Of a DNA stretch of 64,000 nucleotides, positions 37,201 through 49,625 are shown piece after piece; positions within the stretch are counted from its first letter, which is position 1; each line of letters opens with the position of its first letter. The stretch is from Reticulitermes lucifugus (taxonomy: Eukaryota; Arthropoda; Insecta; Blattodea; Rhinotermitidae). Location of the stretch: positions 19,163 to 83,162 of the forward strand of contig JAKCWW010001032.1 in the NCBI GenBank assembly GCA_026260175.1. Direction: 5' to 3'. The translations under genes were made by a program, and so were the position numbers. The notes under the pieces were generated by a model. It was not told the origin of the DNA. It made no database searches and was given only the letters and a program-made list of their open reading frames with translations.

Positions 37201-38085
37201 GTATGAAACCTTGGCCTAGAGTAGAACTGTGGATATCCAGTGGCTCGTGCCCATATTCTAATGTCTACAGATCGATGCGTGCTTCTATAAAGTGCAGGAG
37301 TGGTTGTTAATAATCTGTAACGAATGTCTGCAAATTCTGTTGCCCTGCCTCTAGTCACGAATTAAGTTGTAGATAGAAATCAATTCAAACTAACTGAAGA
37401 CAAATCAAGATAAACTTTTAAAACTCAGTTTTATGTCACAGAAAACGTACTGCATCTCCATTACAAAAACCAGTCCTTTAATGCACTTTAAGGAAATAAG
37501 TGGTGTATCTTCAGGATCATTAAAATCCATCAGTGGGGTATACACGTACGTATAAAGAATTAAAATGACGTAATAAAATAATCATTGTACTTGAAAGGGT
37601 TAAACGCTCTTATGAATCGTTTCGTCCAAGTTATGCACGTGTCAGTAGTCTTGTCTGAACTGGGTCAAAGGTGGCAAGAGCAAACTATTGATAGGTTTGC
37701 TTGAGATTCTGCTTTGTGTTTGAATTCGATCGTCCCTTAGTCATGCATTTTCCGTCAGCGTTGTTAAAATTACGTGGCATTAACCCCCAGTTATCGGCTT
37801 GATTGTCTATTTAAGCATATTATCTATAGTAGCAAATTCATACAATTTTTCCCTGTGCCTGAACAAAATGCCATGATTTCTGTAGACCTTTGTATTAACT
37901 GAATAAACTTGCATCGGTCTACCGCCTAATATCATGTGTCGTAATATTAACAGGATCTTAAATTTGTTCCCACTTTTTAGCAATGTGTATTAGATATTTT
38001 GATTTTAGTCATCATCACTAAGGCTTCAAAACCGAAGGTAAACATGCGAGACGTGAGGTTCTTAGAGCAGTACTGCTGAATATTC
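34276..38085. other. Long stretch without an assigned gene; GC-richer island at 36000-36850
   Basis: Mostly AT-rich. Between about 36000 and 36850 the base composition rises and several good splice-donor-like sites occur. One is a possible tiny first coding exon on the plus strand, ATG at 36526 to 36549 (eight codons, MRQKSLFE), followed by GAG|GTGAGC. Another plus-strand start (ATGGCAAGG|GTACGT, 36481) lies upstream, and the minus strand is also open (36424-36542). These alternatives conflict, so no gene is called. Confidence 0.35.
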
Positions 38086-38292
38086 AAGTCTTCTGAGATA
38101 TTACGACGTGTTGACTGGTAAATAGTTGCCAAAATTTTGAAACGATGTTCTGTCTTCGTGTTCGGGATCGAGCAGTCCAGAAAGAGGAGTAGCTACTCTT
38201 AGTGGACTGCTTGCTTTTAGATTAAGGCATTATGCTGCTTCCAAATGTCGTAACAGTCACCAGTCAATATGGCGCAACATCTCAGAAGACTT
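38086..38292. repeat. Fold-back repeat with nested hairpins
   Basis: Arms AAGTCTTCTGAGATATTACG at 38086 and the reverse complement of CGCAACATCTCAGAAGACTT ending at 38292 pair over about 34 bases. Inside, AGCAGTCCA (38168) and TGGACTGCT (38198) form a second hairpin. Related sequence occurs at 39764-39920 (AAGTCTTCTGGCATGTGACAG) and 54353-54480. Confidence 0.8.
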
Positions 38293-40834
38293 AAATCGAC
38301 GGAAATGCCTATTGTATTCGTGAAATGTAGATCCGAATTCCCCAGTAGTGATACCCTGACCGAAATGTTTTTATAAATATCGCTTTACGTATGGTAATTT
38401 TAAGTAGGCCGTGATTATATCAGGTATTGTTCAGTTATTACTGCTCCCATTGTCCTCATATCAAACAAGAAAGGAAACAAAACAATGCCAAAAACTCCAA
38501 GAGAGCCAACTTGTTCTGACTAGGGCCCAGTGCTTTAAACCAGGCACATGGACAAGGTGAGAATTTATTGCACTTGACCATTAAGATAAAATTTTTCAAG
38601 TGCTTTCTCTTAGCTCTATTTGAACAAACAATTGCGTATTAAAGAGCATCTACGCTTTCAAAGCAAAACAGTGTTCTTAACGAAGCAGAAGCCCCTGTGG
38701 GAAAGACCAGCTATACCATAAGTTTTGTGTATTAAAAATAGGTATGGATGAATCTTCACCCGGGTGTAACAGGTAGATTGTGAATTTGAGTACTGATCTC
38801 ACTTAGCGTCAAGGTTAGACACCACTTCCTACATCTTCATGGCATAATGCTTAATTAAATACGGTATTAACTTCCCCTTTTACGTTTTGATTTAGATAGT
38901 AGGCACTATTAGACACAGTATTTTATATACACTGCAAAATCCAGTCACTCCAGCAATTAAAAATGTTTTCATCCATCTCCCAGGAAATAATCAGTAATCT
39001 TAAATTGAAGAGACCAAAATAGAGGAAACTGGTGAGGATAAGAAAGTGCAAATATATTGTGTACGTTCTGACTGCGGGAATTACGTCATTGATGTAATGT
39101 AATTAAATTTGTTTATAACTTCATTGTACATCGTTCGCAAATTGTGGAAGATGAAAACTGCATAATTATAAAGAAATTAACTTAAATTTTTTCGTTAAAC
39201 GTCCTGTTGTGTTATATAGAATTATAAAGGATTAAATACCGTCAACACAACTAATTTGTACGTATTATTACTAATTTATTTTAAGGCAACGTGTTTCGAC
39301 CAACGTTGGCCATGTTCAGGCCACTAAACTTATTTGATTATAGGCCTTCATTTTTTCTTTGTTTCGAGTTTCAAACAGAGGTTCGCCTTTTCCTAAAAGC
39401 TTCTTTTTCTTTCTTCTCAATCGTCTTTCCATTCCCGTTTTCCCAAAGTTTTTGTTGTATGCCGGTGAGAACGTCTGAGTCCTGTTTGTCTTTTGTGCAT
39501 TTATGTTGGCTTGTAGGGCCAGGTATTTCAGAAACAGATTAATTCGTCACTGCGAATCAAAAATCCGAGGAACAACTATAGGAAAATGAAGCTCTGTATC
39601 CGTGAAGCACAAACGCTGAGTTGACTCTTTAAATATCTGGGTCTAACACGTGGATATTCTGGGCTCTATTGCGGGGTGGTTTACAAGAAGTTGACCGATA
39701 TCTGCAGCTGATGTTCCATGCGTTACGTGTTCTTCGTTGGTCATCGATATTGAAATTCTGTGTAGCAGAAACTTGAAGATCCAAGTCTTCTGGCATGTGA
39801 CAGTGTGTTGTTGCGCGAGCAGTTCCCGAAGTGTCGAAGGATCGCGATGTCTTCATCTTCAGAGTCAAGCACTCCGAGAAGACTCGTTTCCAACATCGGG
39901 GACTGCTATCCCAAAGGGAAAGCGTCACACAGCTGAATACTTAATCTTCAGCAATACCGCTGTAACAACCTCAAATCTCGCATAGCAGAACTTTCTTTGT
40001 CACTTTCCTGCAATACTGCTGGTACCAGACAACCTTCTGCTAAAGAAAAGATATTAGGATTTAAGGAATAAATTCGCGTAACTTGAAAAGCTCGAAATAT
40101 TTTATTTTTGCTCGTGTAAATATCGATTTGCTCCCTGTTTTGGACCATCATTTCTACCTTTATAAAACCCTTGTTGTAAGGTGCTGGAAGGTATGTTGAA
40201 TTATTGAGACATTGCTGTATTGGCGCACAATCCTAAACGGCTTTCATGAGTAATTACTGTTTCTTTCTTTCATGTTGCCTTTGGATTTACTCTACGTTCT
40301 GTTCCATGGCCTCTGCAAAAGCATCAAATTCAGTTTCAATGTGTCCTGTTAAAAAAAAGCAGGAGCACTAGCTGCCGACGGAAGGTAGTGGAAGTTACTT
40401 CTACCTCCATTACCCACAATACATACCCTATGACAAATATCCTGCGGTTGAAACCTGTTACGTTGTTTTCGATAAGCATGGGGGTAATCATAACGTCTAC
40501 ATAAGGCTGTGTGGGAGTCTCTACATCTGTACTTACTTCAGTTATCCAAAGAGGCTTGATTGTTAGATAAAATCATCGAAATTATGTCGTCGATCTCACG
40601 TGACAACCGTACATAAGAGGAACAACATGGCTCACTCTTATAGCTTGCTCCGTGAAATGCCGGATAACGGCGTTTTCGGCTATATTATATCAGGTACCGT
40701 TTATAAAATACTAACCCACGGCCATCCCCCCATACTCCCCTTCACTTTACGTTCACTTCCGTAAGAACTTCAATATCATGCAACTCCAAACATAACTCCT
40801 TGGAGTTATGAGGTATGGGAGAGATTAATAATCG
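38293..40834. other. No gene; repeat fragments
   Basis: Positions 39764-39920 belong to the repeat family of 38086-38292, and the 99-codon minus-strand frame (39629-39928) reads through it. At 39284-39323 the minus strand has CCTGAACATGGCCAACGTTG, then GTCGAAACACG, another decayed hammerhead-like core. The rest is unassigned. Confidence 0.5.
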
Positions 40835-40990
40835 TCAAACTGGTCAAGCAATTCCTCGTCTTTTATGGAAACTGATAGTTGACTATCGTGTTCGCAAGGG
40901 CCCACCAATCTTTGGATATATCTTCAGTAAATCCCTCATCTTGGGAACCAAGTCTCACGTTTCTGAAGCTAAATTTAACAAATTAGTTCG
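40835..40990 (-). mobile_element. LINE 3'-tail fragment
   Basis: The plus strand reads ACTGGTCAAGCAATTCCTCG, TTTTATGGAA and GTGTTCGCAAGGGCCCACCA. This parallels 63938-64000 (ACTAGTCAAGAAATTCCCCG, TTTTATGGAA, TATTCACAAGAGCC). It is therefore the antisense of the 3' end of the same LINE type as at 8885-10610. The 69-codon plus-strand frame here is an antisense shadow. Confidence 0.65.
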
Positions 40991-41049
40991 TAATGAAGTT
41001 CACAGCCATGAGCGGATAAGATAATTTACAGACAGGTCCTCACTGAGTG

Positions 41050-41328
41050 GGGGCCCGAGTAGCGTAGTCGGTATAGCAACTGTGCTACGGGCTGGACGTT
41101 CTGGGCAAGAGATTTTTCTCTCCTCCAAAACGTCCAGACCGGCTTTGAGGCCCATCCAGCCTCATATTCAGTGGGCGCCGAAGTTGATTTTGGGGGGTAA
41201 AGCTGCTGTGGCATGAAGTTAATTACTTTACCTCCATCTATTTCCGATGTTAAAAATGAGTGGAAGTATAACTCTACCCCCTCTATGCCTTCATGGCGTG
41301 GACAGGGAGAATTTCACCTTCACTTTCC
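41050..41328 (+). mobile_element. SINE family B
   Basis: Head GGCCCGAGTAGCGTAGTCGG, TATAGCAACTGTGCTACGGG; body CGTCCAGACCGGCTTTGAGG, CATATTCAGTGGG, GCTGTGGCATGAAGTTAAT; 3' end CATGGCGTGGACAGGGAGAA. Confidence 0.85.
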
Positions 41329-41694
41329 TCACTGCGTAGGAACAGACAGAAAATTAAATGGTTTCGTAGGTTGTTCATGACAGCTACTGTAAAGGAATTA
41401 CTAGTTCAGATATTGTACACCTTCAAACTGATCGCAGTAGTACTTTATTTAGAAACGTTGAATTCGAAGTGTTGCTAGCAGCCAATTTCAGTTTTAAAGT
41501 TCAACATGCAAAATGTGACAGGTTTCCTATAGTAATATTAATTACTTTTTCAGGCATAAGTAATTCTTAAAGTTCTGTGTAGCTGGATCGGAAATACGAG
41601 TATGTTGCACTTCATTATTGGATTCACATTTTAGTACTCCGCAGAGACACACAGAAAAGGACTACTGAGTTGGCCTCATTACTATTCTCGTCTT

Positions 41695-41731
41695 CGTTGT
41701 TGTTGTTATTGTTGTTGTTGTTGTTATTGTT
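41695..41731. repeat. (TTG)n microsatellite
   Basis: About twelve TTG units with two TTA interruptions. It yields an Asn run in an unsupported minus-strand frame. Confidence 0.95.
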
Positions 41732-44700
41732 CGTGATTGCAAATCGTAAATTATGTGTAAGAAGGCACAAGTGCGCACAGTGTCTGGCTACGTGGTCATT
41801 AGCAGACAATGTACAGACAGGCATAAGACAATAGGCCTATGGTGTATGATGTGGGTTACGATTTCCAAAAGGAAGTTAAGTGGATGTTTTTAAACGAAAA
41901 AGCAATGTTATAATGAAATTAAGAAGTCGACGAAGGTAACGCAAAAGGAAATGACTAAGAACTTAATTAACAAATAGCATAATATATAACAACCTTACTT
42001 TCTGTAAAAGTAACAACAACCGGTTTTAACTCAAAACTTATAATGCGTTTGGGATAAAGCAAAAACTTTCATGTGACTTTCCGTAATAAACTAAGGCATA
42101 TTCTCTAAATTGTGCTTTAAATGTACAATATGTGGGGTGGAATTCTTGAAGGACAGTATGCAGTGTCTTTGTTCTACAGTGCCAAATAACGATGTTCATA
42201 AAGAGGCGAGGATTTGTTCTTTTGGAACAGACCAAGGGACAAGACAATTTTCTTAGATAAGTTACCACACACCACTGATAACTGAGTTTAATTCAGCTGT
42301 TAAAAATAATTATATGGAATGTTTTATACACGTAGCTCAGTGGAGTTCTTCATGTAAAGTGCCAGTGAGTTCCAAATCGTGCAACAGCACCATTTGTAGG
42401 AAACCTCATACACTTTATTTACATGCGTGTTTACTTCTTAACTTTTAATTACTGCGGCAATTTCGACGACCAGTGGCCGCGGCCATTACCGTGAAGATAG
42501 TCATTCTTCGTGTTGGTGATATTTATCTCACTGGGTAGTTTAATGGTTCACGTAAACGAATCAATACAGAAAGTGAGTCCGGGTCTTTATAAGTTTACAT
42601 TTTCTTAAAAATTACACGTATTGAATAAAGCAACACAGCGTATTAAAGGTTAACTAAAAAATTTCGTGTCAATAAATTTCCAGCTCACACCTTCCGTGTC
42701 ATTCATTACACATATCTCGTCGATAACTTATTTCATCTCACACACGTTTCGGCATCTCTATAGTTACGCTTCATTATGCATCGTCCTCTAAGGACATTTT
42801 TCCATCCCCTCTCGCCAGAGTGTGCTGGCAGATGCTGTGATGTGGTTTTTATAGCGCCAGATACTTCTCCTACGAGCCTCTAAACACAAGGAATATTACA
42901 TCCATTATGTGTCACAAAATTAATTCTCGACAAACGTGCACCATACTGGGAACAGCAATCTAATTTTGCTTTCTTCTAAGAAGTTTCAGCTTTGTGACGT
43001 AAAATATTCTAGCTGGGATTACTCTCAAGCCTCGCAATCCTTCTTGCATTTTTGTATAGCTGAATTCTTTTGCATTTCTTCTGCCCACGTTTCACAGAAT
43101 AAAGTTCTTTTCGTATGTCAGACGTAAGGCAAAAAGCGCATGTCCAACAGCTTCAAGAGCCAAGTTATTCTCTTAATAATTTAGTAACGTGTCCATCTCC
43201 AAACGTGTGGTCTTAGAGTGGCTTAGTCTCAAAATTTATTAACTATTATAACGACAGTGGTTCCTGTAGGAAATATGAGGTACATATTTAACATTCAAAA
43301 TCATGCATTTATGTATGAGTTTCGTACCATTCCAGAATAAGGTAGACAACGATTATTTAAGGAAACTGCATGACTGGTCTTTGTAATTGGGGCAGTATGT
43401 TTTCTGTGAGGCAGGAAATGAATTTTAACTTATTATTTATACAAATTTCGAGCTTCAAAGAATTAAATAATTATCCTGTTTAGGCTGTATTTTAGGAGTT
43501 CCGAATCTCTAGGAAAGTACACATAACTTCGAGAATCCACACCACAAAATGCGCGACATTTGTAACAAAATAAATTACGGAATCTCCACTTTTTAATGTG
43601 ATAACTGCTACTCATTAAGAGGGTCTATATGTTATACTTTACAATGAAATGGCACGGTACGATGCTTAGGCAGCAGCCAAGATAATTGATTTTTATTCGT
43701 TTAGGAGATGAGTACAGTTTTACAGCGAAAATATTGTCATTAATCTAAGCAAGTAATCGATAAATGCTTCTAAAAATGGCTTTATGCAAACGGTATTATT
43801 AAAATTTTCATCATCAGCAGCATCACCATCATCATCGTCGTCGTCTCCTAATCATCATAATCACCATCATCACTACCACCAAACAACAGTTTCAAGTCTA
43901 AACTTCTGAACACATCCGAACGTGCATTTTTATTCACGCCGCTGTTCATACAGAGAGGAAAATCAAGTTGTCTCATAACTTTAAGAGAACCAGGAAACTG
44001 TGTGAGTAGACTACTCTGTTCTGGGAAGTGTTGTCATGTAGTCTGGCAGACATTTACCACTGTTTAGGCCGTAGCTTTCTCCGAAAGTTTGCAATTTGTA
44101 CCAGACTACGAGGTGTCATATTCCAGAAGATAGTAGTAATCTATACAGTTGCCGCCTCGAGAACCTCAAACGTCATATATGAGTAATAGCCCTACTTTAT
44201 ACTCTAAAGCTATGAAAATGGCTTAATCCGCTCTCTGGAGAACTGACTTCGGAAGAGGCTATGGCCTTATCATAAGACAAACTGATAATGATCTAATATG
44301 TAAACCAGATTTGGCGTGAGAAATTTTGTACTATTTTAGTGATACTTTTTCTTCTGGAGAAAGTTCCAAATATCACTGGTCTTTACTGTAGGAAGAGTGT
44401 TACAGATGTAAGATGATGTGCCACCTCATCTTTGAACACGACACATCTGTACAGATGAAGTTCGAACACTCATAAATATGTGACCATCTTCTGAAGTATC
44501 CAATGCAGAATTCTGAGCCTCATGATTCAGGTCGTTGGTCGAATCATCTTGTTATTAGCGGCAAAAGCAGTCTGCGACACAAGGTTGTAAAACTGTTAGT
44601 CACATAGTTTGTGAACTCAGAAACTAAGTCTGCTTCGGCATGAATGTTGGCAACTGTTTCTCAGTTATTTCCATTTCTGAGAATGAAGCTGTTGGCAGGT

Positions 44701-45458
44701 GATACAAACTCCATATCTCATTCCGTAAACGAGCTAAATAAAAATCGACGGAGAAGAGCGAGAGAGAACAGTGACAGCATGGGCCTGAGCAACTAACACT
44801 CTTCCCTCTTTCGCTCCTGAACTTCCCCTTATCCAATTTCAACACCCGCAAATCTACAGCGATCCAGAAATACTGACATTGACGACTGCTATTAGTTCCC
44901 CCCCCTCCACTCTCCACGGGGAAGGACTTTAACACAAATTGGCTTCCGGCAGTTGGATTATTTTGTTAAAGTTGGGGGGGAAATTCCATTACTTGCTAAG
45001 GAGCTCTGTAACTGATATTTTCTTCATCGTGTTTCTTCCATAGCAGTTCTTCGAAACCGCTACGGGACCAAACTGCTATTGACGTCGGCGGCAATAATAA
45101 ATTATGAATTCGGAGAGATATGCATGTAGACGGTTATAAAATATTTACAACGTAAAATGTCCAAAATCTTCCAAATTTGTTCATGAAAGACTACGATTCT
45201 CCCTATTTCAAAAAAGAGCAGGAGTTCACAAAATCTATTAAGATTCTGTTTCAAGAATTATTTCCAATACAGTCAGAGGACTAACAAATACACGAACATG
45301 AAATTAATCTAAACATTATTTAAAAATTCAGTTCCTACCTCAGAGAAAAAATATGACAAAGACCAGTCGTTTAGAAAGTATACATAAAAAACCGTAAATA
45401 CACTATGTGGGCAAACTTAAGAGTGTTAAATGTTAAAGCAGGTGAGAATTGTGCTTAA
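41732..45458. other. Long stretch without a recognised gene
   Basis: Contains a CAT/CAC/CGT trinucleotide tract (43806-43880) and, at 45315-45385, a short match to the repeat at 14535 and 60990 (minus strand: SEVGTEF). The 103-codon minus frame at 44624-44935 has no recognised motif. Confidence 0.45.
43806..43880. repeat. Degenerate CAT/CAC trinucleotide tract
   Basis: Runs of CATCAT, CACCAT, CGTCGT and related triplets over about 75 bases, with interruptions. Confidence 0.9.
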
Positions 45459-45529
45459 TCGTACATCTCTTTAACCAACAAATGCGCACTTATTATTCTT
45501 TATTATCCAATACAATTTACCATAAAACT

Positions 45530-45576
45530 AGTCCGACATGTTTCGAATCCCTATTTTGGGATCATCATCAGGGACT
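45530..45576 (-). ncRNA. Hammerhead-ribozyme-like sequence, left arm
   Basis: On the minus strand: AGTCC (stem I), CTGATGA core (45565-45571), stem II GATCCC/GGGATT, GAAA core, ACATGT as a two-base-pair stem III, a C at the cleavage position and GGACT closing stem I. This matches the type I hammerhead consensus CUGANGA...GAAA...UH with a very short stem III. The U/C at the usual G10.1-C11.1 pair is a defect that may reduce activity. Confidence 0.5.
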
Positions 45577-45703
45577 TGTATTGTGAATTACACAAATTAA
45601 AAATAAACAATAATGGTAAATTAGAAAAGTACAAATCAACAATAATGGTACATTTTAAAAGTACCATTATTGTTGATTTGTAATTTGTGTAATTCACAAT
45701 AAA

Positions 45704-45750
45704 AGTCCCTGATGATGATCCCAAAATATGGATTCGAAACATGTCGGACT
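45704..45750 (+). ncRNA. Hammerhead-ribozyme-like sequence, right arm
   Basis: AGTCC (45704-45708) pairs with GGACT (45746-45750); core CTGATGA at 45709-45715; stem II GATCC (45717-45721) with GGATT (45730-45734); GAAA at 45736-45739; short stem III ACATGT (45739-45744); predicted cleavage after C45745. All invariant core bases are present. The 10.1-11.1 pair (T45716, C45735) is mismatched. Function is inferred, not shown. Confidence 0.5.
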
Positions 45751-45822
45751 AGTTTTATGGTAAATTGTATTGTATAATAAATAATAATAAGTGTGCATTG
45801 GTTGGTTAAAGAGATGTACGAC

Positions 45823-46610
45823 AGACTAAAAATGCACGGTATGAATAATATAAAATTGTGCTTAATATTTCGGTGCAATAAAAGTAAAGAAGAATTGTGT
45901 GCTCATTAATTTAATTAATTATCTCACCTCCAACGTTCATGGAGCGTCGAATAAGCGGAAAACTGGGAAGGACGAATTAGGAAAGAAATGGTCGTTTGCT
46001 ATTACACATTACTTCGAATGACTGAGTGTACCCGAAAAGACACCAGATCATTGCACTCTCAGAGTAGGCTTTAACTATTTTGGGTTACAGCTGCTTGCCA
46101 TTAATTTCTGGATCTAGCAAGGTAATATGAAATCCACGTTGATAAGGACCAGATTTGTTACGACATTAGTGTTATACAAAGCGATATTAGTTATTAATGT
46201 GCTTTCATGAGGTAAACTGTAAGGGACTTCATGGTGTTACTATGAAATTCGATACAGTAAAAATATTTATCACCCTCTGCTGATGAGATCAAGCCTGCTG
46301 TATTTTAGATATTATAGTCTCGTATGTCAGCAGCACCATCGATACAACTAAAACATAGTTAAAGGGAAGACGTGGGGTAATGTGTTAAGCGCGTGGGAGT
46401 TGCCCTGCCTTCTTGTGTCGTTCGCTGGGAAAAGCACCTACGACGAAGACTGATAGCGTAATTAACCTCCACTAGCGTCATTAACTGCCTTTGTAATTGA
46501 CAATTCATTAGTACACCCACATATTTAAATATCAGAAATATTGCCTATGTTATCATGTTTTCTGCTGCTTATCTCCAATTAGGCTTAATTTTACTTTGGG
46601 GGTCTTAAAA
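45823..46610. other. No feature recognised
   Basis: AT-rich spacer with no frames of note. Confidence 0.5.
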
Positions 46611-46622
46611 TTTGTTACAATT

Positions 46623-46882
46623 TTTTTCCCGTGGTGCAACAGCCCAAATCGAGCATAAGCCGTCTCGGTTTGAGGTTTCTAGATCACACACACTTCGACA
46701 CAAACACCCAGTAGGACACTTCTGAAAGAAGGATCAGTTCGTTGCAGAGGCTGCTACCTACACAACACACAACAAACACAACAGACGAACTTCCATTCCC
46801 TCAGCGGGATTCGAACCCGCAATCCCAGCAATCAAGCGGCCGCAGACCCCACACCTTAGACCGCACGACCACCGGGATCGGC
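46623..46882 (-). mobile_element. tRNA-derived SINE family A with 12-bp target duplication
   Basis: Flanked by a perfect direct repeat, TTTGTTACAATT, at 46611-46622 and 46883-46894. The minus strand begins GCCGATCCCGGTGGTCGTGC with an intact B box (GGTTCGAATCC) and the family A body, ending in a T-run on the plus strand (poly(A) tail). Confidence 0.93.
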
Positions 46883-46947
46883 TTTGTTACAATTATTGAT
46901 ATGAATTACAATCAGAACACTTCTGGCCACAGGCGAAATAATTTAAC

Positions 46948-47300
46948 CGAGCAATCCGGTTTAAGCGGCAGCACGTCTGACTTGTATTCGGGAGGTGCTC
47001 GGTTCGAATGTTAACCGATATACCGACTATCATAACTGAGTATGTTCGTGGCTTTCTTCTGTCCTTCCAGGAAAATATCAGGATATTACCTTAAAATAGG
47101 CCACGACCTGTTTCTTCTGTATCCTTTCCAATCAGCTATCACTGAACCACTGCTACAAGTATTAAATATCATGAAGATCCGTCCAGTGGGAGCCGAGTTG
47201 TTCCATATGGACGGACGGACAGACATGACGAAGCTAATAGTCGGTTTTTGCAATTTTGCGAACGCGCCTAAAAATTTAAGGAATAATAACACGAATATCA
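46948..47300 (+). mobile_element. tRNA-derived SINE family D, longest copy
   Basis: Head GGTTTAAGCGGCAGCACGTC (A-box region) and CTCGGTTCGAATGTTAACC (B-box region), then TTCTGTCCTTCCAGG, AAAATAGGCCACGACCTGTT, and a 3' part with ATGGACGGACGGACAGACATGACG and GCGAACGCGCC. The 118-codon plus-strand frame 47042-47398 reads through it and is not a gene. The ACGGACAGACATGACG block recurs in many insect repeats. Confidence 0.8.
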
Positions 47301-47521
47301 CAGTCGCGAACCTCATGAAGTCTGTTCATCGCTCTAGGCACCCTGTAGGGAGAGTACCACTCGTACGCTCTGCTGCCTCCTATCCAAACATAACATAACT
47401 GGTTTGCAAATGTTGCTAGTCATGAGACGTGCTACTTTGGGATGCTGCAGTCCACTACTTTGCTGACTGAAAATCAGCGTAAGGTCATCCTTTGTTTCAT
47501 GTCCTATCGTGTTGGATATTA

Positions 47522-47812
47522 TTGAGAAAAAGGTAAAGCTATCCCTATATAGGCCTGGACAGGCCCCTAAGATTCCAAGAGGTTGAGGCTTCCCAGATTT
47601 CCAGACAATCGGCACATGAAGCTGGCAAGGCCTTCTTTACCCCCCAGGAATTCCTGGTACTCATTTCTGTTAGAGGCTGAGTCGACCCTAGGGCCGTAGT
47701 GCGGCCGGAAGGATTAAGTCAATGAAAAATTCCAGTGACTCCATGGGGAATCAAACCCGCAACCTTTCGGCTTGTAGCACAGTAGGTCAACCAACTGCGC
47801 CACTGAGATAGG
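47522..47812 (-). mobile_element. tRNA-derived SINE family C
   Basis: The minus strand begins CCTATCTCAGTGGCGCAGTT (A-box GTGGCGCAGTTGG) and has a strong B box, GGGTTTGATTCC, at about 47750. The body differs from families A and B but ends GGGATAGCTTTACC, as family B does at its 3' end. Only one copy is in the window. Confidence 0.8.
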
Positions 47813-49494
47813 ACCGTAACTTCTTCCGGTTGCGAAACAGAAACTAAGCACACCTCACGACAGCTGACCTTGGAATTAAGAGTCCTAATTAGAGAAGATG
47901 AAGAGCCAAAATTCCATTAAGATTTCGAAACGCCGAAAGGTTTAATTTTCCTGTAAGCTGCAGCGAGTTTACTACTCTTAACTGAAAGTTATTTGTTCTA
48001 TTTCAAGGTTCCTGTAGTCAAATGGGTTGCTCAGATTCAAAGACACGTCTGTCAATTAAATATATTCGAGTGAGGTTTGAACCTACCGCTACAAGGTCGG
48101 TAGCGCCTACGTATTAAATGATCTTAGCTGTCCTCGAATCTGAATGCAATTAACATAGCTATTATTTTAAGGTGTTCAGTACACTTAATATGGAACTACA
48201 AGTCCCTGTAGTGTGTTTCACGGAATTAGACATCCCAGTATCAAACATTCATACACAGAAACATGGATGTGTGTAACTACATTTCACCTACATTAGCAAC
48301 TTTTTCCTTTAAAACAGGTAACAGGAACAAAGCTGTATATAGAGGTCTGATTTAGAAGACACATCTCCTGGGTGATAAGAAACGATTGGATATATCCTGA
48401 GAAAATGAGTAAAGAGGAGAAATATAAGGCTGTAATTGAACCAAAGTCTATAAGATTAGATTCGTTTAATTAAAAATATACGTAATATAATGTCACTTCC
48501 TTTGAATAATTTTAAAACACCCCTTGAAATAAAATACTAAATACTCATAATGTGTTGAAGAAAAGATCTTTCTTTTTCGCTTCAGAAGACGAGTTTTGAA
48601 GTAATAGGCCTAACAAAGGAACCGTAAGTACGCCGTTTTTAATAATTTTATAAAAATGTTCGTAAATCCAGATACATCTAACTTCAGTAGATCATCTCAT
48701 CCGACACCGTGGAAATAAATTCCTAATTCTAAAATCTGGGCCCAGTAATCACAGTTACACATTTAACACGCACTTGAAGGTAGCAGTAATGTTCAGTTTA
48801 AAGTATTATCTCTCTACTATTTTGAACGGCCCCGGCAGGTGACCACGAGTGAGATACGAGCCGAATAAGTACAATGTAAATCGAGTGCTCAGGGCGTGAG
48901 CGTAGCCTTGTTTGCAGCATTTGCAATTCAATCCAGCATCCCTCAGTCACTTCGGAGGTCACGATAAATTCGTTAGGCATATTGCAACATAAGTCTACCT
49001 TGTACGTACCACACGACCAAAGAGACTGGTTTCATGATATAGGTCTAGGTTCTTATATGGCAGGCACCATATTCGAATACCAGCTGCATTATGGACTACC
49101 TTGCTTGAGGCCGTATCTTCTGTCAGTATGTTAATAAAAACATGGAATGGAGCTCTCATTCTGACCACGGTTGCCACCTTCCTGCTGTTAATACTCTTTG
49201 TATCTTTGCGATGATTAAGGATCCCATGGCAGTGACTTCCATGTTATGCTTCTTGCCTCATTTGATGCTATAAAGCTTCTGCAGTTTAAACGGTGCCGTT
49301 AAACATCACAGATCGCCTCAATCCCCTCCTTTTTTTTACGCTGCAAAATCTTAGCTAATGACAGCTAATGACCACAAAAATAAATACTAATCCTTAGTAC
49401 CATACAGTTGTTTATTGTAATGTAAACCTGCAGTGTAATTTAATTGCTTTGTGTTCTGTTGGAAATAATTCCCATATGTACTGTTTGCAGCTTG
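47813..49494. other. No gene; tRNA-like fragment at about 48065-48140
   Basis: The minus strand near 48110-48070 reads GGCGCTACCGACCTTGTAGC then GGTTCAAACCT, a B-box-like element of an old tRNA-derived repeat. Otherwise unassigned. Confidence 0.45.
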
Positions 49495-49625
49495 CATTTG
49501 CAAGCAAAGAAGGCCAGGGCAGTGATCTTAAAGAAATGCTGCCGAAGGCAATTACGCCCGCATTCGTTAGGGGATTGAACCCAACACAAAGCGAAACTAC
49601 CATGCCACACAGTTAGTCTGCTACT
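49495..49625 (-). repeat. tRNA-derived SINE-like fragment
   Basis: The minus strand shows TGGCATGGTAGT (A-box-like, about 49605) and GGGTTCAATCCCC (a good B box, about 49575), followed by ATTGCCTTCGGCAGCATTTC. The two overlapping minus-strand frames in this stretch are translations of it. Confidence 0.55.

Larger units (their letters stand above)
45459..45822. repeat. 364-bp fold-back element carrying hammerhead-like sequences in both arms
   Basis: The left arm (from TCGTACATCTCTTTAACCAA) and right arm (ending TTGGTTAAAGAGATGTACGA) are nearly perfect reverse complements over about 160 bases, with a short centre near 45650. The arms also contain a repeated AACAATAATGGTA block. Both arms include TCCCTGATGATGATCCC and CGAAACATGTCGGACTAG. 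Confidence 0.93.

Noticed and set aside
39629-39928. 99-codon minus-strand frame
   Set aside because: It crosses a member of the 38-kb fold-back repeat family, so the open frame is repeat-derived.
43806-43880. Possible CRISPR-like or regulatory array
   Set aside because: Only a degenerate CAT/CAC microsatellite with no spacers of regular length; the genome is an animal one.
46948-47398. 118-codon plus-strand frame containing a DGRTDMTKL peptide
   Set aside because: It reads through a SINE; the GGACGGACAGACATGACG DNA block is a recurrent repeat motif.
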